DNA of 64,000 nt. It comes from Thalassospira sp. HJ (GTDB lineage Bacteria > Pseudomonadota > Alphaproteobacteria > Rhodospirillales > Thalassospiraceae). Location of the stretch: assembly GCF_000948415.1 (NCBI RefSeq), contig NZ_JYII01000006.1, positions 310,001-374,000 on the forward strand, read 5' to 3'. Positions 1 to 8,711 of the stretch are shown one piece after another. Numbering within the stretch: the stretch's first letter is position 1; each line of letters opens with the position of its first letter. The position numbers and the translations under genes were made by a program. The notes under the pieces are model-generated. The model saw only the letters and a program-made list of their open reading frames with translations. It was not told the DNA's origin and searched no databases.

Positions 1-23
1 AATCACCTGTGGGAACAGGCGAC

Positions 24-701
24 ATGACAAAGCTGCATTGGTTAGATTGGCTAAAAAGACACCGGACCGTGACGTTTTTGACGACCTTGTTTTACGCAGG
101 TCTGGCGCAGAACCCCACCCTATTGGCTCAAACCATTGAAAATGCGCTGCCGACAAAACCTGGCATGCAACTGATTCCGGGCGGCTCGGCCTTTGGCCCC
201 GGTGGTATTTCATCAACGGTGCCGCACGACTTTGACCAGGACTTCACCCCTTCGTCACGCTATGGCATTGCACTTGCGCCCACGCCAAGCGATCCCGAAA
301 ACACATCACAATACTGGCTTGAATTCGGCGGCGTTCCGCGCACGGATCGCGGTATGAATGCGCAGATCGGGCTTGGCTATTCGCCATCCCCTGATCTTGG
401 ATTTACGGTCGGTCCGTTTCTGGATCTGGATGCTGCAACGCCGGGCAATATCGGCATTTACCAGACCGACAGGCTTGGTGCCCAACGCCGCATTCGATCA
501 GGTTTCAGCGGCTCCGGGACGGGTGATGCGCATGATGCCGGGCTTGCAGGGTCGCTATCCTACATGCCGCTTGAAGATATCTGGATCGGCCTGCATGGGT
601 CGGTTTCGCGCGATCTGACACCCCGCAATTCGGAAGACGGTCTGCTTGATGGCATTGATGCCATGCTGGGGCTGACCGCACGGTACCGGATCGAATTCTG
701 A
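24..701 (+). CDS. Orphan secreted protein, possible outer-membrane barrel
   Basis: I do not recognise this 225-residue protein. The frame also opens with GTG at 9, but ATG at 24 follows a GGGAACAGG stretch and is preferred. The N-terminus is basic (WLKRHR), then hydrophobic (FLTTLFYAGLA), and reads like a signal peptide. The rest is rich in Gly, Pro, Asp and Ser. The second half alternates hydrophobic and polar residues (GLGYSPSPDLGFTVGPFLDL; LTARYRIEF) and ends in Phe, as many outer-membrane beta-barrels do. That location is inference only. The 5' flank lies at the window edge, so an upstream partner cannot be excluded. Confidence 0.5.
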   Translation: MTKLHWLDWLKRHRTVTFLTTLFYAGLAQNPTLLAQTIENALPTKPGMQLIPGGSAFGPGGISSTVPHDFDQDFTPSSRYGIALAPTPSDPENTSQYWLEFGGVPRTDRGMNAQIGLGYSPSPDLGFTVGPFLDLDAATPGNIGIYQTDRLGAQRRIRSGFSGSGTGDAHDAGLAGSLSYMPLEDIWIGLHGSVSRDLTPRNSEDGLLDGIDAMLGLTARYRIEF

Positions 702-795
702 TCTTGCGCAGACCGGGCAGTCCTGTATGACTGGCTTCTGAGGTCAGGACCGATTAACCTGATCCAAGGAAACCCAAGGGGACATTCAGACGCGT

Positions 796-1782
796 ATGAG
801 CCATTCGCTTCCACCAGAACATGCTGTGCTTGGCGCACCATTTGATGCCTGTAACGATCTGGCCGCGGCGAAAAACGCCAATCTTTATCGCGCGGCCATG
901 CGTCTTAGCCCGGAACGCCAACGATTCTTTCTGGCTGCCTATGCCTCGATGCGCGTGATTGACGATATCGTCGATGACGGCTTCCTTGAACTGCCCGATG
1001 CCCAGCGCGACGCCGAGCGCGAAACCATCCTTGAAACCGTTCATCAATGGCAGGCCCAGGTCATGGCGGCCAAGGCCGATATGGACAATCCGATGCCCGA
1101 AGGCGGCCCGTTGACCGGCGCGGTTTATGACGCGCTCCGCCTCACCCTTGGCCGCAGCGACCTTCCCGCCGATCCGTGGATCGAACTGGCCGATGCCCTT
1201 CATCGCGACATCGCCGAAGAACCAATGGATGAGTGGGACGATTTCATTGCCTATTGCGAAGGGGCGACCGCTGCACCGGCATCAATCTTTGTCTATCTGT
1301 TGTCAGCCCGCCATGATCCGGAAATCGGCTATACCTCGCCGCTGACCAACCCGCCGCTTTATCACGCGCGCGATATGGCGATCTTTTGCTATATCATTCA
1401 CATCCTGCGCGACCTGCCCGAAGACATCAAAGGCCCGGACCGCCTGGTCACCATCCCGTCCGAAATGCTGATTGCCGCCGACATCACCCTTGGCGAGATC
1501 CGCAATGCCATCGGTCAGGGCAAATATGATGATCTCGATTACCTCGGTAAAATCCTGCTCGAACACGCTTGGGAGCATTTTGAAACCGGTCAGGCCCAAT
1601 CCAGCGAATTGCTGTCGGTGCTTGATACGGATGAGGCCGATACGTTATCGCGCCTGTTCACCGTCTATATCGAACTGGCTGGTGCGATGACCGAAAATGG
1701 CTACGCCGCGTTCCTCAAGGACCGCGATGCCATTATGCAAAGCACCGCGCAAAACAGCCTGCCCGACGTCAAAAAGGATTAG
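796..1782 (+). CDS. Squalene/phytoene synthase family protein
   Basis: A 328-residue trans-isoprenyl diphosphate synthase (head-to-head) of the squalene/phytoene synthase family. These enzymes condense two prenyl diphosphates using two Asp-rich Mg-binding motifs. Both motifs are visible: DDIVDD at about residues 56-61, and RDLPEDIKGPDRL at about 205-217, where D206 and D210 form the second DxxxD. Length is normal for the family. The gene stands alone, with no carotenoid desaturase or hopanoid (hpn) genes beside it, so phytoene, squalene or presqualene diphosphate cannot be told apart from context. It ends in a bidirectional terminator facing pgk. Confidence 0.8.
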   Translation: MSHSLPPEHAVLGAPFDACNDLAAAKNANLYRAAMRLSPERQRFFLAAYASMRVIDDIVDDGFLELPDAQRDAERETILETVHQWQAQVMAAKADMDNPMPEGGPLTGAVYDALRLTLGRSDLPADPWIELADALHRDIAEEPMDEWDDFIAYCEGATAAPASIFVYLLSARHDPEIGYTSPLTNPPLYHARDMAIFCYIIHILRDLPEDIKGPDRLVTIPSEMLIAADITLGEIRNAIGQGKYDDLDYLGKILLEHAWEHFETGQAQSSELLSVLDTDEADTLSRLFTVYIELAGAMTENGYAAFLKDRDAIMQSTAQNSLPDVKKD

Positions 1783-1813
1783 GGTCCGGGGCCTTCCAGA
1801 ACCCGCCAAAAGA

Positions 1814-1838
1814 AAACCCCGCCAGTTTGGCGGGGTTT
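1814..1838. terminator. Bidirectional terminator between the prenyl synthase gene and pgk
   Basis: Perfect 10-bp stem (AAACCCCGCC / GGCGGGGTTT) with an AGTTT loop and T-rich flanks on both strands. It lies between convergent genes and could stop transcription from either side. Confidence 0.85.
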
Positions 1839-1864
1839 GTCGTTTTGCATCAAAGGCGACCGGC

Positions 1865-3061
1865 TCAGCTCGCGCGAAGTGCTGCCACACCCGGAAGCGT
1901 TTTGCCTTCAAGCCACTCAAGGAAGGCCCCACCGGCGGTCGAGACATAGGAAAATGCCTGATCAGAATCGGCATGGCGCAGGGCTGCAACCGTATCACCA
2001 CCACCGGCCACCGACAGCAGCTTGCCTGCCTTGGTCAGTTCTGCGGCATGCTGGGCGACCGAAACGGTTGCGGTGTCAAACGGCGTGATTTCAAACGCAC
2101 CAAGCGGACCGTTCCAGACCAGCGTTTCACATGACTCGAGACGCTTGTTCAGATCGACGATGGTTTTCGGACCCGCATCAAGGATCATGCCGTCTGCGGC
2201 AACGTCATTGATATCGGCAACATCATGCGGCGCATTGGCAGCGAATTCCTTGGCAACCAGACCATCGACCGGCAGGACGATTTCACAATTGGCAGCTTCG
2301 GCCTTTTTGAAAATCTCGCGCGCGGCATCAAGCAGGTCATGCTCACACAGCGACTTGCCAACATTCACACCCTTGGCCGCCAGGAACGTATTGGCCATGC
2401 CACCGCCGATCACCAGCTGGTCAACCTTGGCAACCAGATTGCCCAGCAGATCAAGCTTGGTGGAAATCTTGGCCCCGCCGACAATTGCCATCACCGGATG
2501 TTTCGGTGCTTCCAAAGCATTGCCAAGGGCTTCAAGTTCTGCCTGCATCAAACGGCCGGCGTAAGCCGGAAGCGCACGTGCCAGGCCCTCGGTCGAGGCA
2601 TGCGCGCGGTGCGCACAAGAGAACGCGTCATTGACGTAAACGTCGCCAAGTTTCGCGAGCTCGGCCACGAAAGCCGGGTCGTTCTTTTCTTCTTCGGCGT
2701 GATAGCGCAGATTTTCCAGAAGGGCGATTTCGCCGTCTGCAAGGCTGTTCACAACGCTTGCGGCTGCATCACCAATGCAATCATCGGCAAACTTCACCGG
2801 ACGACCAAGCTGCTTGGCAAGCGCTTCGGCAACCGGTTTCAGGCTCATTTCCGGAACGCGGGCACCTTTCGGGCGGCCGAAATGGGTGATCACCACCAGT
2901 TTCGCCCCGGCATCTGCCAGTTCGATCAGGCCCGGTACGGTGCGGTCGATACGAGTCGTATCGCCAACAACACCATCCTTCATCGGAACGTTAAGATCAG
3001 CGCGCAGCAAAACGCGCTTGCCAGCGACATTGACACCGTCAAGCGTATTGAAGTCAGCCAT
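1865..3061 (-). CDS. pgk: Phosphoglycerate kinase
   Basis: A 398-residue cytoplasmic glycolytic enzyme that transfers phosphate from 1,3-bisphosphoglycerate to ADP. The N-terminal domain carries the substrate-binding [11 protein letters not shown] (about residues 19-29) and the basic HFGRPKG motif. The C-terminal nucleotide domain carries [20 protein letters not shown] and GGGDTVAAL. Length is typical. It is transcribed leftward, convergent with the prenyl synthase gene. It is not next to gapA or fba here, the usual glycolytic neighbours, but instead follows dapF on the same strand with a 186-bp gap. Confidence 0.97.
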   Translation of the reverse strand: MADFNTLDGVNVAGKRVLLRADLNVPMKDGVVGDTTRIDRTVPGLIELADAGAKLVVITHFGRPKGARVPEMSLKPVAEALAKQLGRPVKFADDCIGDAAASVVNSLADGEIALLENLRYHAEEEKNDPAFVAELAKLGDVYVNDAFSCAHRAHASTEGLARALPAYAGRLMQAELEALGNALEAPKHPVMAIVGGAKISTKLDLLGNLVAKVDQLVIGGGMANTFLAAKGVNVGKSLCEHDLLDAAREIFKKAEAANCEIVLPVDGLVAKEFAANAPHDVADINDVAADGMILDAGPKTIVDLNKRLESCETLVWNGPLGAFEITPFDTATVSVAQHAAELTKAGKLLSVAGGGDTVAALRHADSDQAFSYVSTAGGAFLEWLEGKTLPGVAALRAS

Positions 3062-3247
3062 TATCTGAACCTGCTTTTGAGTTTCACAAAAGACGGGATT
3101 GGGTGTCCCGACATGGATTGAACCAAATCCTGATGCGCCCTGTTTTGCCCGATCAGCGCCGGGGACGCAAGGATGGATGGACTCCGCAAAAATACGTGCC
3201 GGAAAACCGCAAACGCCATCAAACGGCGCACGGTTCTCGAAATCAGA

Positions 3248-4093
3248 TCAGTGATGCCCCAACAGGGACGAGTGCAAAAAGCCCGAGAAACTGGTCGCCA
3301 CCGGACCGGTCATCAGGACGTGATCATCGGGCAGCCATTCAATGGTCAACGGGCCACCATCAAGGATCACTTCAACCTTGCGCCCGGTCAGGCCACGGCG
3401 CGCAGCCGCAACACCCGCCGCACATGCACCAGTGCCGCAGGCACGAGTGACACCGACGCCACGTTCCCAAACACGCATGCGCAGTGTGTTTTCGTCAATG
3501 ATGCTGCACACCTCGATATTGGCGCGTTCCGGGAACATCTCGTGATGCTCAAGCACCGGACCCAGCTTTTCGATATCAATCGCCTCGGCATCATCGACAA
3601 AGAACACCCCGTGCGGGTTGCCAACATTGACCCCGACCGCATCCGAAAGCGGACCAAGCGATAGCGGAATGTGATTGGTATCAACCGCTTCAGACAGCGG
3701 AATATCGCGCCAATCCAGCTTAACCTGCCCCATATCGACCGTCACCCGACCATCGGCCAGACCATTGGCATCCAGCAGCCCAACAACGGTTTCGATGATG
3801 ACTTCCTTGCGGCCCAGCTCGCCCATGATCACGTTGGCGACACAGCGCGTCGCATTGCCACACGCCTCGACCTCGCCGCCATCATTGTTGCGGATGCGCA
3901 TAAAGGCATCGGCCAGATCATCGCGTGCCGGTTCAATGACGATCAGCTGATCACAGCCAACCCCGGTCTTGCGATCGGCAATGCGGGCCGCGGTCGCGTT
4001 ATCAAGATCAAGCACAGCGGGATCGCGTCGTCCGTCAAAGACAACGAAATCATTTCCCAGACCATGCATTTTGACAAAAGGAATACCGTTCAT
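3248..4093 (-). CDS. dapF: Diaminopimelate epimerase
   Basis: Converts LL- to meso-diaminopimelate for lysine and peptidoglycan synthesis, using a two-cysteine acid/base pair. Both cysteine motifs are present: EACGNATRC and RACGTGACAA. I start it at the ATG at 4093 (MNGIPFVKMHGLGND, 281 aa), which has AAGGCGGG just upstream. A longer frame starts with a GTG at 4129 and has no better ribosome site. In many alphaproteobacteria dapF precedes mtaB-like genes; here it stands in a loose leftward series with the GNAT-like gene upstream and pgk downstream. Confidence 0.96.
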   Translation of the reverse strand: MNGIPFVKMHGLGNDFVVFDGRRDPAVLDLDNATAARIADRKTGVGCDQLIVIEPARDDLADAFMRIRNNDGGEVEACGNATRCVANVIMGELGRKEVIIETVVGLLDANGLADGRVTVDMGQVKLDWRDIPLSEAVDTNHIPLSLGPLSDAVGVNVGNPHGVFFVDDAEAIDIEKLGPVLEHHEMFPERANIEVCSIIDENTLRMRVWERGVGVTRACGTGACAAGVAAARRGLTGRKVEVILDGGPLTIEWLPDDHVLMTGPVATSFSGFLHSSLLGHH

Positions 4094-4134
4094 ACCCGCC
4101 TTATAATCCTGAATGCGCAATGCGTCCACAGGTG

Positions 4135-4158
4135 GAATCCCCGATGGATAGGGGATTC
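4135..4158 (-). promoter_or_regulatory. Hairpin in the dapF leader
   Basis: 8-bp inverted repeat GAATCCCC / GGGGATTC with an 8-nt spacer, 42 bp upstream of the preferred dapF ATG and downstream of the GNAT-like gene. There is no T-run on the minus strand, so it is not a standard terminator. It could be an operator or a leader RNA structure; its role is unknown. Confidence 0.35.
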
Positions 4159-4202
4159 TCGCAACGATGATTGATCAGAACGGAAAGGAACCCGAAGGCG
4201 AC

Positions 4203-4709
4203 TTAGGCCGACATGCGCGGGGCAGCGGGGGCGCAATAACGCACCTTGCTTGGCGCATAGCCTGAACGGGCGAAATAGGTCCTAAGGCGGTCGTCCGGTT
4301 CACCAAGCGAGACATAGACATTGCTGCACTGGTGAATGCGGGCCAGACGGGTCATGCCATCGCGCATCGCATCCAGGACATAGTCGCCCGACACGATTTC
4401 AACCGCCATGACGTTGTCGACATGCAAGACAAGGCCATCGGTCATGTCATCGCGAACATAATAGGAAAACAGGCCGTGGATATAGCCGCGCTCGTTGGCA
4501 ATCACGATGATGCCGCGCTGGCGTTGCCAGAGGATATCATCCGCGTCGGCTTTGGCCCCGACAGAGTCCTTTGCCACCGGCATGCAATACTGATCGACGA
4601 ATGCACGCCAACGATCAAATGACATGTCGACTTTCAACATCTGAACCAACGGATAGGTCATATCCGCGGTCTGTGCTGTAAGTGGAAGTGACTTATAGGC
4701 TTCTGACAT
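4203..4709 (-). CDS. GNAT-like protein, FNR-box promoter
   Basis: A 168-residue protein not assigned to a named family. Its middle and C-terminus (LVLHVDNVMAVEIVSGDYVL, then a helix, then NVYVSLGEPDDRLRTYFARSGY) have the beta4-alpha3-beta5 look and final 'xYFxRxGY' segment of GNAT N-acetyltransferases. The N-terminus (MSFDRWRAFVDQY) would be the first helix. ATG at 4709 follows CAGGA. It is divergent from ccoN. A perfect FNR box sits 60 bp upstream with a plausible -10, so it is probably induced at low oxygen. Substrate unknown. Confidence 0.6.
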   Translation of the reverse strand: MSEAYKSLPLTAQTADMTYPLVQMLKVDMSFDRWRAFVDQYCMPVAKDSVGAKADADDILWQRQRGIIVIANERGYIHGLFSYYVRDDMTDGLVLHVDNVMAVEIVSGDYVLDAMRDGMTRLARIHQCSNVYVSLGEPDDRLRTYFARSGYAPSKVRYCAPAAPRMSA

Positions 4710-4734
4710 GATCCTGCCCTCTAGAATTTATCAG

Positions 4735-4776
4735 ATCATGCCGGAAATAATTCGCGCCCACCTTGATGTGCATCAA
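4735..4776 (-). promoter_or_regulatory. FNR/FixK-type promoter of the GNAT-like gene
   Basis: TTGATGTGCATCAA (4763-4776) is a perfect FNR/FixK palindrome. Read leftward with the class II spacing of -41.5, it puts the start site near 4728 and the -10 hexamer at 4740-4735, where the minus strand reads CATGAT (4 of 6 match to TATAAT). The gene starts at 4709. The geometry is computed by hand. Confidence 0.7.
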
Positions 4777-4884
4777 CACCTTTTAAGGGTTTCGCGCGCA
4801 TAAACACAGCCAGTACAGAAGTACCCATCCGAAGGGCCAACACGTTTCCTCCGATTGAATTTCTGACGGGTTAGCAAGCCAATA

Positions 4885-4926
4885 TTGACGTAGGTCAATG
4901 GCTTTCGGACGAACAGTCCGCATACT
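4885..4926 (+). promoter_or_regulatory. FNR/FixK-type promoter of ccoNOQP
   Basis: TTGACGTAGGTCAA (4885-4898) matches TTGA-N6-TCAA. With the box centre at -41.5, the start site falls near 4933 and the -10 hexamer is CATACT at 4921-4926 (4 of 6 match). This is class II FNR geometry. It would give a roughly 180-nt leader before the ccoN ATG. Confidence 0.75.
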
Positions 4927-5057
4927 CATCGAACGAATTAGGAAACCTCGCCCGGAATAACGCGCCGCGACATTGAGCCAAGGCGCATTTTGGGTGGGGC
5001 TTTTTGTGCAGGTGAACCGAAGATCAAGAAATGTCGTCGGTTCATCAGGACTATTGA

Positions 5058-5084
5058 AACTGCCCAAGAGGGTTTTGGGCAGTT
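5058..5084 (+). promoter_or_regulatory. Stable hairpin in the ccoN 5' leader
   Basis: Perfect 10-bp stem AACTGCCCAA / TTGGGCAGTT with a 7-nt loop, ending 29 bp before the ccoN ATG. No T-run follows, so it is not a conventional terminator. It may protect the 5' end or affect translation; this is inference. Confidence 0.55.
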
Positions 5085-5113
5085 CACCCGACCACCTTGA
5101 ACGGGAGTCAAGC

Positions 5114-6586
5114 ATGAGCCAGGGGAGCATGGCACAGGCAGCATCGCCTTCAGTTGCTGTCGATTATAATATGGACGTTGTGCGCTGGGCCGCACTTGCG
5201 ACCGTATTTTGGGGAGTAGTCGGATTTTTGGTGGGTGATGTCATTGCATGGCAGCTCGCTTTTCCGGTTCTCAATTTTGATACCGAGTTTCTGAACTTCG
5301 GACGTCTGCGTCCGCTGCACACCTCGGCTGTGATCTTTGCCTTCGGCGGTAACGCGCTGCTGGCAACGTCATTCTATGTGGTACAGCGCACTTGCCGTGC
5401 ACCGCTTTATGGCGGTCGGGCACTTCCGGCGTTCGTGTTCTGGGGTTACCAGCTGTTCATCGTCATGGCCGCAATCGGCTATGTGACCGGCACCACGCAG
5501 GGTCGCGAATATGCCGAACCGGAATGGTTCGTCGATATCTGGCTGACCATTGTCTGGGTTGGTTATCTGGCGATGTTCGTCGGCACCCTGCTCAAACGTA
5601 AAGAGCCGCACATCTACGTTGCGAACTGGTTCTATCTGGCCTTTATCGTAACCATTGCGATGCTCCATCTGGGCAACAACCTGGCCATTCCGGTCTCGTT
5701 CATGGGCGCGAAATCCTATTCGATGTTCTCTGGCGTGCAGGATGCTCTGACCCAGTGGTGGTACGGCCACAACGCTGTGGGCTTCTTCCTGACGGCTGGC
5801 TTCCTCGGCATGATGTACTACTTCATTCCGAAACGTGCCGAACGTCCGGTTTATTCCTATCGCCTGTCGATCATTCACTTCTGGGCGCTGATCTTCCTGT
5901 ATATCTGGGCTGGTCCGCACCACCTGCACTACACCGCACTTCCTGACTGGGCACAGACCCTTGGCATGACCTTCTCGATCATGCTGTGGATGCCGTCGTG
6001 GGGCGGGATGATCAACGGCCTGATGACGCTTTCGGGCGCTTGGGACAAACTGCGCACTGACCCGGTTCTGCGCTTCATGGTTGCTGCTGTCGGTTTCTAC
6101 GGCATGTCGACCTTCGAAGGCCCGGTCATGTCGATCAAGGCCGTCAACGGCCTGTCGCACTATACCGACTGGACCATTGGTCACGTGCATTCCGGTGCGC
6201 TTGGCTGGGTTGCCTTCGTATCGTTCGGTGCGATCTACTTCCTGATCCCGGTCCTTTGGAACCGTGAACGCCTGTATTCGATGCGCCTCGTTGCTCATCA
6301 CTTCTGGCTCGGCACCATCGGGATCGTTCTTTACATCACCTCGATGTGGGTTTCGGGGATCATGCAGGGCCTGATGTGGCGCGCCTATGACGAGCTTGGC
6401 TTCCTGCAGTATTCCTTCATCGAAACTGTCGAGGCAATGCATCCCTACTACATCATTCGTGCAACTGGTGGCCTGCTGTTCTTGCTGGGTTCGCTGCTGA
6501 TGGTCTGGAACGTCTACAAGACCATCAAGGGTGACCTCCGTAACGAAGCACCGATCGGCACACCTGCAACCGTTGCAGCCGAATAA
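5114..6586 (+). CDS. ccoN: cbb3-type cytochrome c oxidase subunit I (CcoN)
   Basis: Catalytic membrane subunit of the high-affinity cbb3 terminal oxidase. It carries low-spin haem b and the haem b3/CuB centre. I start at ATG 5114 ([14 protein letters not shown], 490 aa) because CGGGAG lies just upstream; the frame extends 47 codons further with no support. About 12 hydrophobic segments are visible, along with family landmarks: [32 protein letters not shown] (CuB region), [15 protein letters not shown], and [16 protein letters not shown]. It leads ccoNOQP and is fronted by an FNR box and a leader hairpin. Confidence 0.97.
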   Translation: MSQGSMAQAASPSVAVDYNMDVVRWAALATVFWGVVGFLVGDVIAWQLAFPVLNFDTEFLNFGRLRPLHTSAVIFAFGGNALLATSFYVVQRTCRAPLYGGRALPAFVFWGYQLFIVMAAIGYVTGTTQGREYAEPEWFVDIWLTIVWVGYLAMFVGTLLKRKEPHIYVANWFYLAFIVTIAMLHLGNNLAIPVSFMGAKSYSMFSGVQDALTQWWYGHNAVGFFLTAGFLGMMYYFIPKRAERPVYSYRLSIIHFWALIFLYIWAGPHHLHYTALPDWAQTLGMTFSIMLWMPSWGGMINGLMTLSGAWDKLRTDPVLRFMVAAVGFYGMSTFEGPVMSIKAVNGLSHYTDWTIGHVHSGALGWVAFVSFGAIYFLIPVLWNRERLYSMRLVAHHFWLGTIGIVLYITSMWVSGIMQGLMWRAYDELGFLQYSFIETVEAMHPYYIIRATGGLLFLLGSLLMVWNVYKTIKGDLRNEAPIGTPATVAAE

Positions 6587-6600
6587 GGGGGGAAACAGAG

Positions 6601-7332
6601 ATGCTTCTTAAAAAACACCATATCGTAGAGAAGAACGTCTTCTTTCTGATCCTTGGTATCTTCATGACCATCATCATTGGCGGTATCGTTGAAATCGTAC
6701 CATTGTTCACGATGGAACAGACCATTGAGAAAGTAGAAGGTGTCCGTCCTTATTCGCCGCTCGAACAGGCCGGTCGTAACATCTATATCCGCGAAGGTTG
6801 CTATAACTGCCATTCCCAGCAGATTCGTCCGTTCCGTGACGAAGTCGAACGTTATGGCCATTACAGCCTTGCAGCAGAATCGATGTATGACCATCCGTTC
6901 CAGTGGGGTTCAAAACGTACCGGTCCGGATCTGGCCCGTGTTGGTGGCAAATACTCCAACGCATGGCACGTTGCCCATATGATTGACCCGCGCGCTGTTG
7001 TGCCGGAATCGATCATGCCGGGCTATCCGTTCCTGGCGGAACGCAAACTGAATTTCGATGACGCTCAGGCACATCTCGAGACCCTCAAACTGGTAGGTGT
7101 TCCCTACACGGACGAGATGATCGAGGCGGCCAAGGCAGACCTTTACCTGCAGGCCAGCGAGGATGCGGCCTATGACGATGATTTCCTCGCACGCTACCCG
7201 AATGCGGCAACAGGTGATTTTGACGGCAACCCGGCAGAGCTGACCGAAATGGATGCGCTTGTCGCATACCTGCAGGTCCTTGGTCGGATGGTCGACTTCA
7301 CCACCTACAACCCGCAGATGAACCTGCGCTAA
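6601..7332 (+). CDS. ccoO: cbb3 oxidase monohaem cytochrome c subunit (CcoO)
   Basis: A 243-residue membrane-anchored c-type cytochrome that passes electrons from CcoP to CcoN. One N-terminal transmembrane helix (about residues 12-35) anchors a periplasmic domain. A single CXXCH haem site is present, CYNCHS at C67-C70-H71, and a likely axial Met lies in ESIMPGYPF. Length is normal. It starts 15 bp after ccoN behind a GGGG-rich ribosome site. Confidence 0.97.
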   Translation: MLLKKHHIVEKNVFFLILGIFMTIIIGGIVEIVPLFTMEQTIEKVEGVRPYSPLEQAGRNIYIREGCYNCHSQQIRPFRDEVERYGHYSLAAESMYDHPFQWGSKRTGPDLARVGGKYSNAWHVAHMIDPRAVVPESIMPGYPFLAERKLNFDDAQAHLETLKLVGVPYTDEMIEAAKADLYLQASEDAAYDDDFLARYPNAATGDFDGNPAELTEMDALVAYLQVLGRMVDFTTYNPQMNLR

Positions 7333-7347
7333 CGCTAGGGGATCGTC

Positions 7348-7509
7348 ATGGAATTCTTTACGCAACTCGCTGACTTTTTCCGCCCTCTGTGGGGTTTGTG
7401 GCTGATGCTGCTGTTCGGCGCGATTATTGCCTGGGTCATGTGGCCGAGCAAAAAGCGCAACCAGGACATGGAAGCACATGCGCAGATCCCCTTCCGGGAT
7501 CAGGATTGA
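7348..7509 (+). CDS. ccoQ: cbb3 oxidase small subunit CcoQ
   Basis: A 53-residue single-span protein between ccoO and ccoP. It begins MEFFTQLADFFRPLWG, has one transmembrane helix (LWLMLLFGAIIAWVMW) and a basic then acidic tail ending FRDQD. This size, position and topology are those of CcoQ/FixQ, which stabilises the cbb3 complex in the presence of oxygen. ATG at 7348 follows AGGGGATCGTC; the stop is 15 bp before ccoP. Confidence 0.92.
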   Translation: MEFFTQLADFFRPLWGLWLMLLFGAIIAWVMWPSKKRNQDMEAHAQIPFRDQD

Positions 7510-7524
7510 GGGGAGAACAGAGCA

Positions 7525-8397
7525 ATGTCGACTAAAGTCGAGAAAGATCAGGTATCCGGAACAGATACCACCGGTCACGAATGGGATGGCATCAAGGAAC
7601 TCAACACTCCGCTGCCTTCCTGGTGGGTCTATGTCTTCTGGATCACCGTCATCTGGTCTGTTGGTTACTGGGTGGTTTACCCGTCCTGGCCGACTGCCAA
7701 TGATTATCTCAAGGGTATGTTTGCGACCACCAACCGTACCCAGCTGCACGAAACCATGGCCAATGTTGCGGCCGAACGTGCACCTTACATGGAACGTCTG
7801 GCAGCCCTGGATGTCTCGGAAATCACCAATGACAGTGAACTTCTGAACTTCTCAATGGCTGGCGGCAAGGCGGTCTTCGCCGACAACTGCGCGCCGTGCC
7901 ATGGCACCGGTGGTTCGGGTAACCCCGGCTTCCCGTCGCTTCAGGACGATGCGTGGCTTTGGGGCGGTACGCTTGAGGCGATCAACGAAACACTGCATGT
8001 CGGTGTACGTTGGGATGCCAACGAAGATACCCGCTTCAACGACATGCCGGCTTTTGGTCGTGACGAACTGCTTGAACGTGACCAGATCGAAGATGTGGTT
8101 CAGTACGTTCTGGCCTTCACCGATCGTGCAACCGACACCGCTGCTGCGGATCGCGGTGCGGTCGTCTTTGAAGAAAACTGTGCATCTTGCCACGGTGAAG
8201 ATGCCAAAGGAATTCAGGATCTCGGCGCACCGAACCTGACCGATGCCATCTGGCTCTATGGTGGTTCGAAAGAAACCATCACCGAAACGGTCATGAATTC
8301 CCGCCGCGGCGTCATGCCGGCATGGGGTGGCCGTCTGGACGAAGAAACCATCAAAATGCTGACGGTTTATGTCCACTCACTTGGTGGCGGCCAGTAA
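7525..8397 (+). CDS. ccoP: cbb3 oxidase dihaem cytochrome c subunit (CcoP)
   Basis: A 290-residue dihaem cytochrome c, the electron entry point of cbb3 oxidase. A single transmembrane helix (about residues 32-52, WWVYVFWITVIWSVGYWVV) follows a soluble N-terminus. Two CXXCH sites are visible: CAPCH (122-126) and CASCH (219-223), with candidate axial Met residues in FNDMPAFG and GVMPAWGG. It closes the ccoNOQP operon before a strong terminator. Confidence 0.97.
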   Translation: MSTKVEKDQVSGTDTTGHEWDGIKELNTPLPSWWVYVFWITVIWSVGYWVVYPSWPTANDYLKGMFATTNRTQLHETMANVAAERAPYMERLAALDVSEITNDSELLNFSMAGGKAVFADNCAPCHGTGGSGNPGFPSLQDDAWLWGGTLEAINETLHVGVRWDANEDTRFNDMPAFGRDELLERDQIEDVVQYVLAFTDRATDTAAADRGAVVFEENCASCHGEDAKGIQDLGAPNLTDAIWLYGGSKETITETVMNSRRGVMPAWGGRLDEETIKMLTVYVHSLGGGQ

Positions 8398-8410
8398 GCC
8401 AACATTTCCG

Positions 8411-8445
8411 AAAAAGGCCAGTGATCACAGATCACTGGCCTTTTT
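8411..8445 (+). terminator. ccoNOQP terminator
   Basis: Perfect 15-bp stem AAAAAGGCCAGTGAT / ATCACTGGCCTTTTT with a CACAG loop, then TCTTTTTC. It separates the oxidase structural genes from ccoGHIS. Confidence 0.92.
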
Positions 8446-8522
8446 CTTTTTCAGCCCGTTTTTCCGGGCCTTCTGATCTTGCGGTTTGTCCGACACATTT
8501 CATAAGAATATGCGCGATTAAA

Positions 8523-8564
8523 TTGACATGTGTCATGGTGTCTATGCCGGGCCTCTCGTATTTT
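8523..8564 (+). promoter_or_regulatory. FNR/FixK-type promoter of ccoGHIS
   Basis: TTGACATGTGTCAT (8523-8536) matches TTGA-N6-TCAA except the last base. A class II start site would fall near 8571, with TATTTT at 8559-8564 as the -10 (4 of 6). The leader to ccoG would be about 140 nt. The rest of the 8446-8711 gap shows nothing else I can name. Confidence 0.65.
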
Positions 8565-8711
8565 CTGCCTGAGATTTGAATAATTAGAGTTTGCCCTGCA
8601 AAGCTGCCAGAAACCCAACTTCTCCTGACAGCCTAACCTTCAAAGCGACTGGCGGGTCCGTCCCGCACAGAGAGCAGTCGCAAGGTTCAGAGCAACAACC
8701 AGGTAGCGAAA

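Noticed and set aside
5369-6442. 357-aa ORF on the minus strand inside ccoN
   Set aside because: It is an antisense shadow of the conserved ccoN frame, rich in His, Asp and Arg without known motifs.
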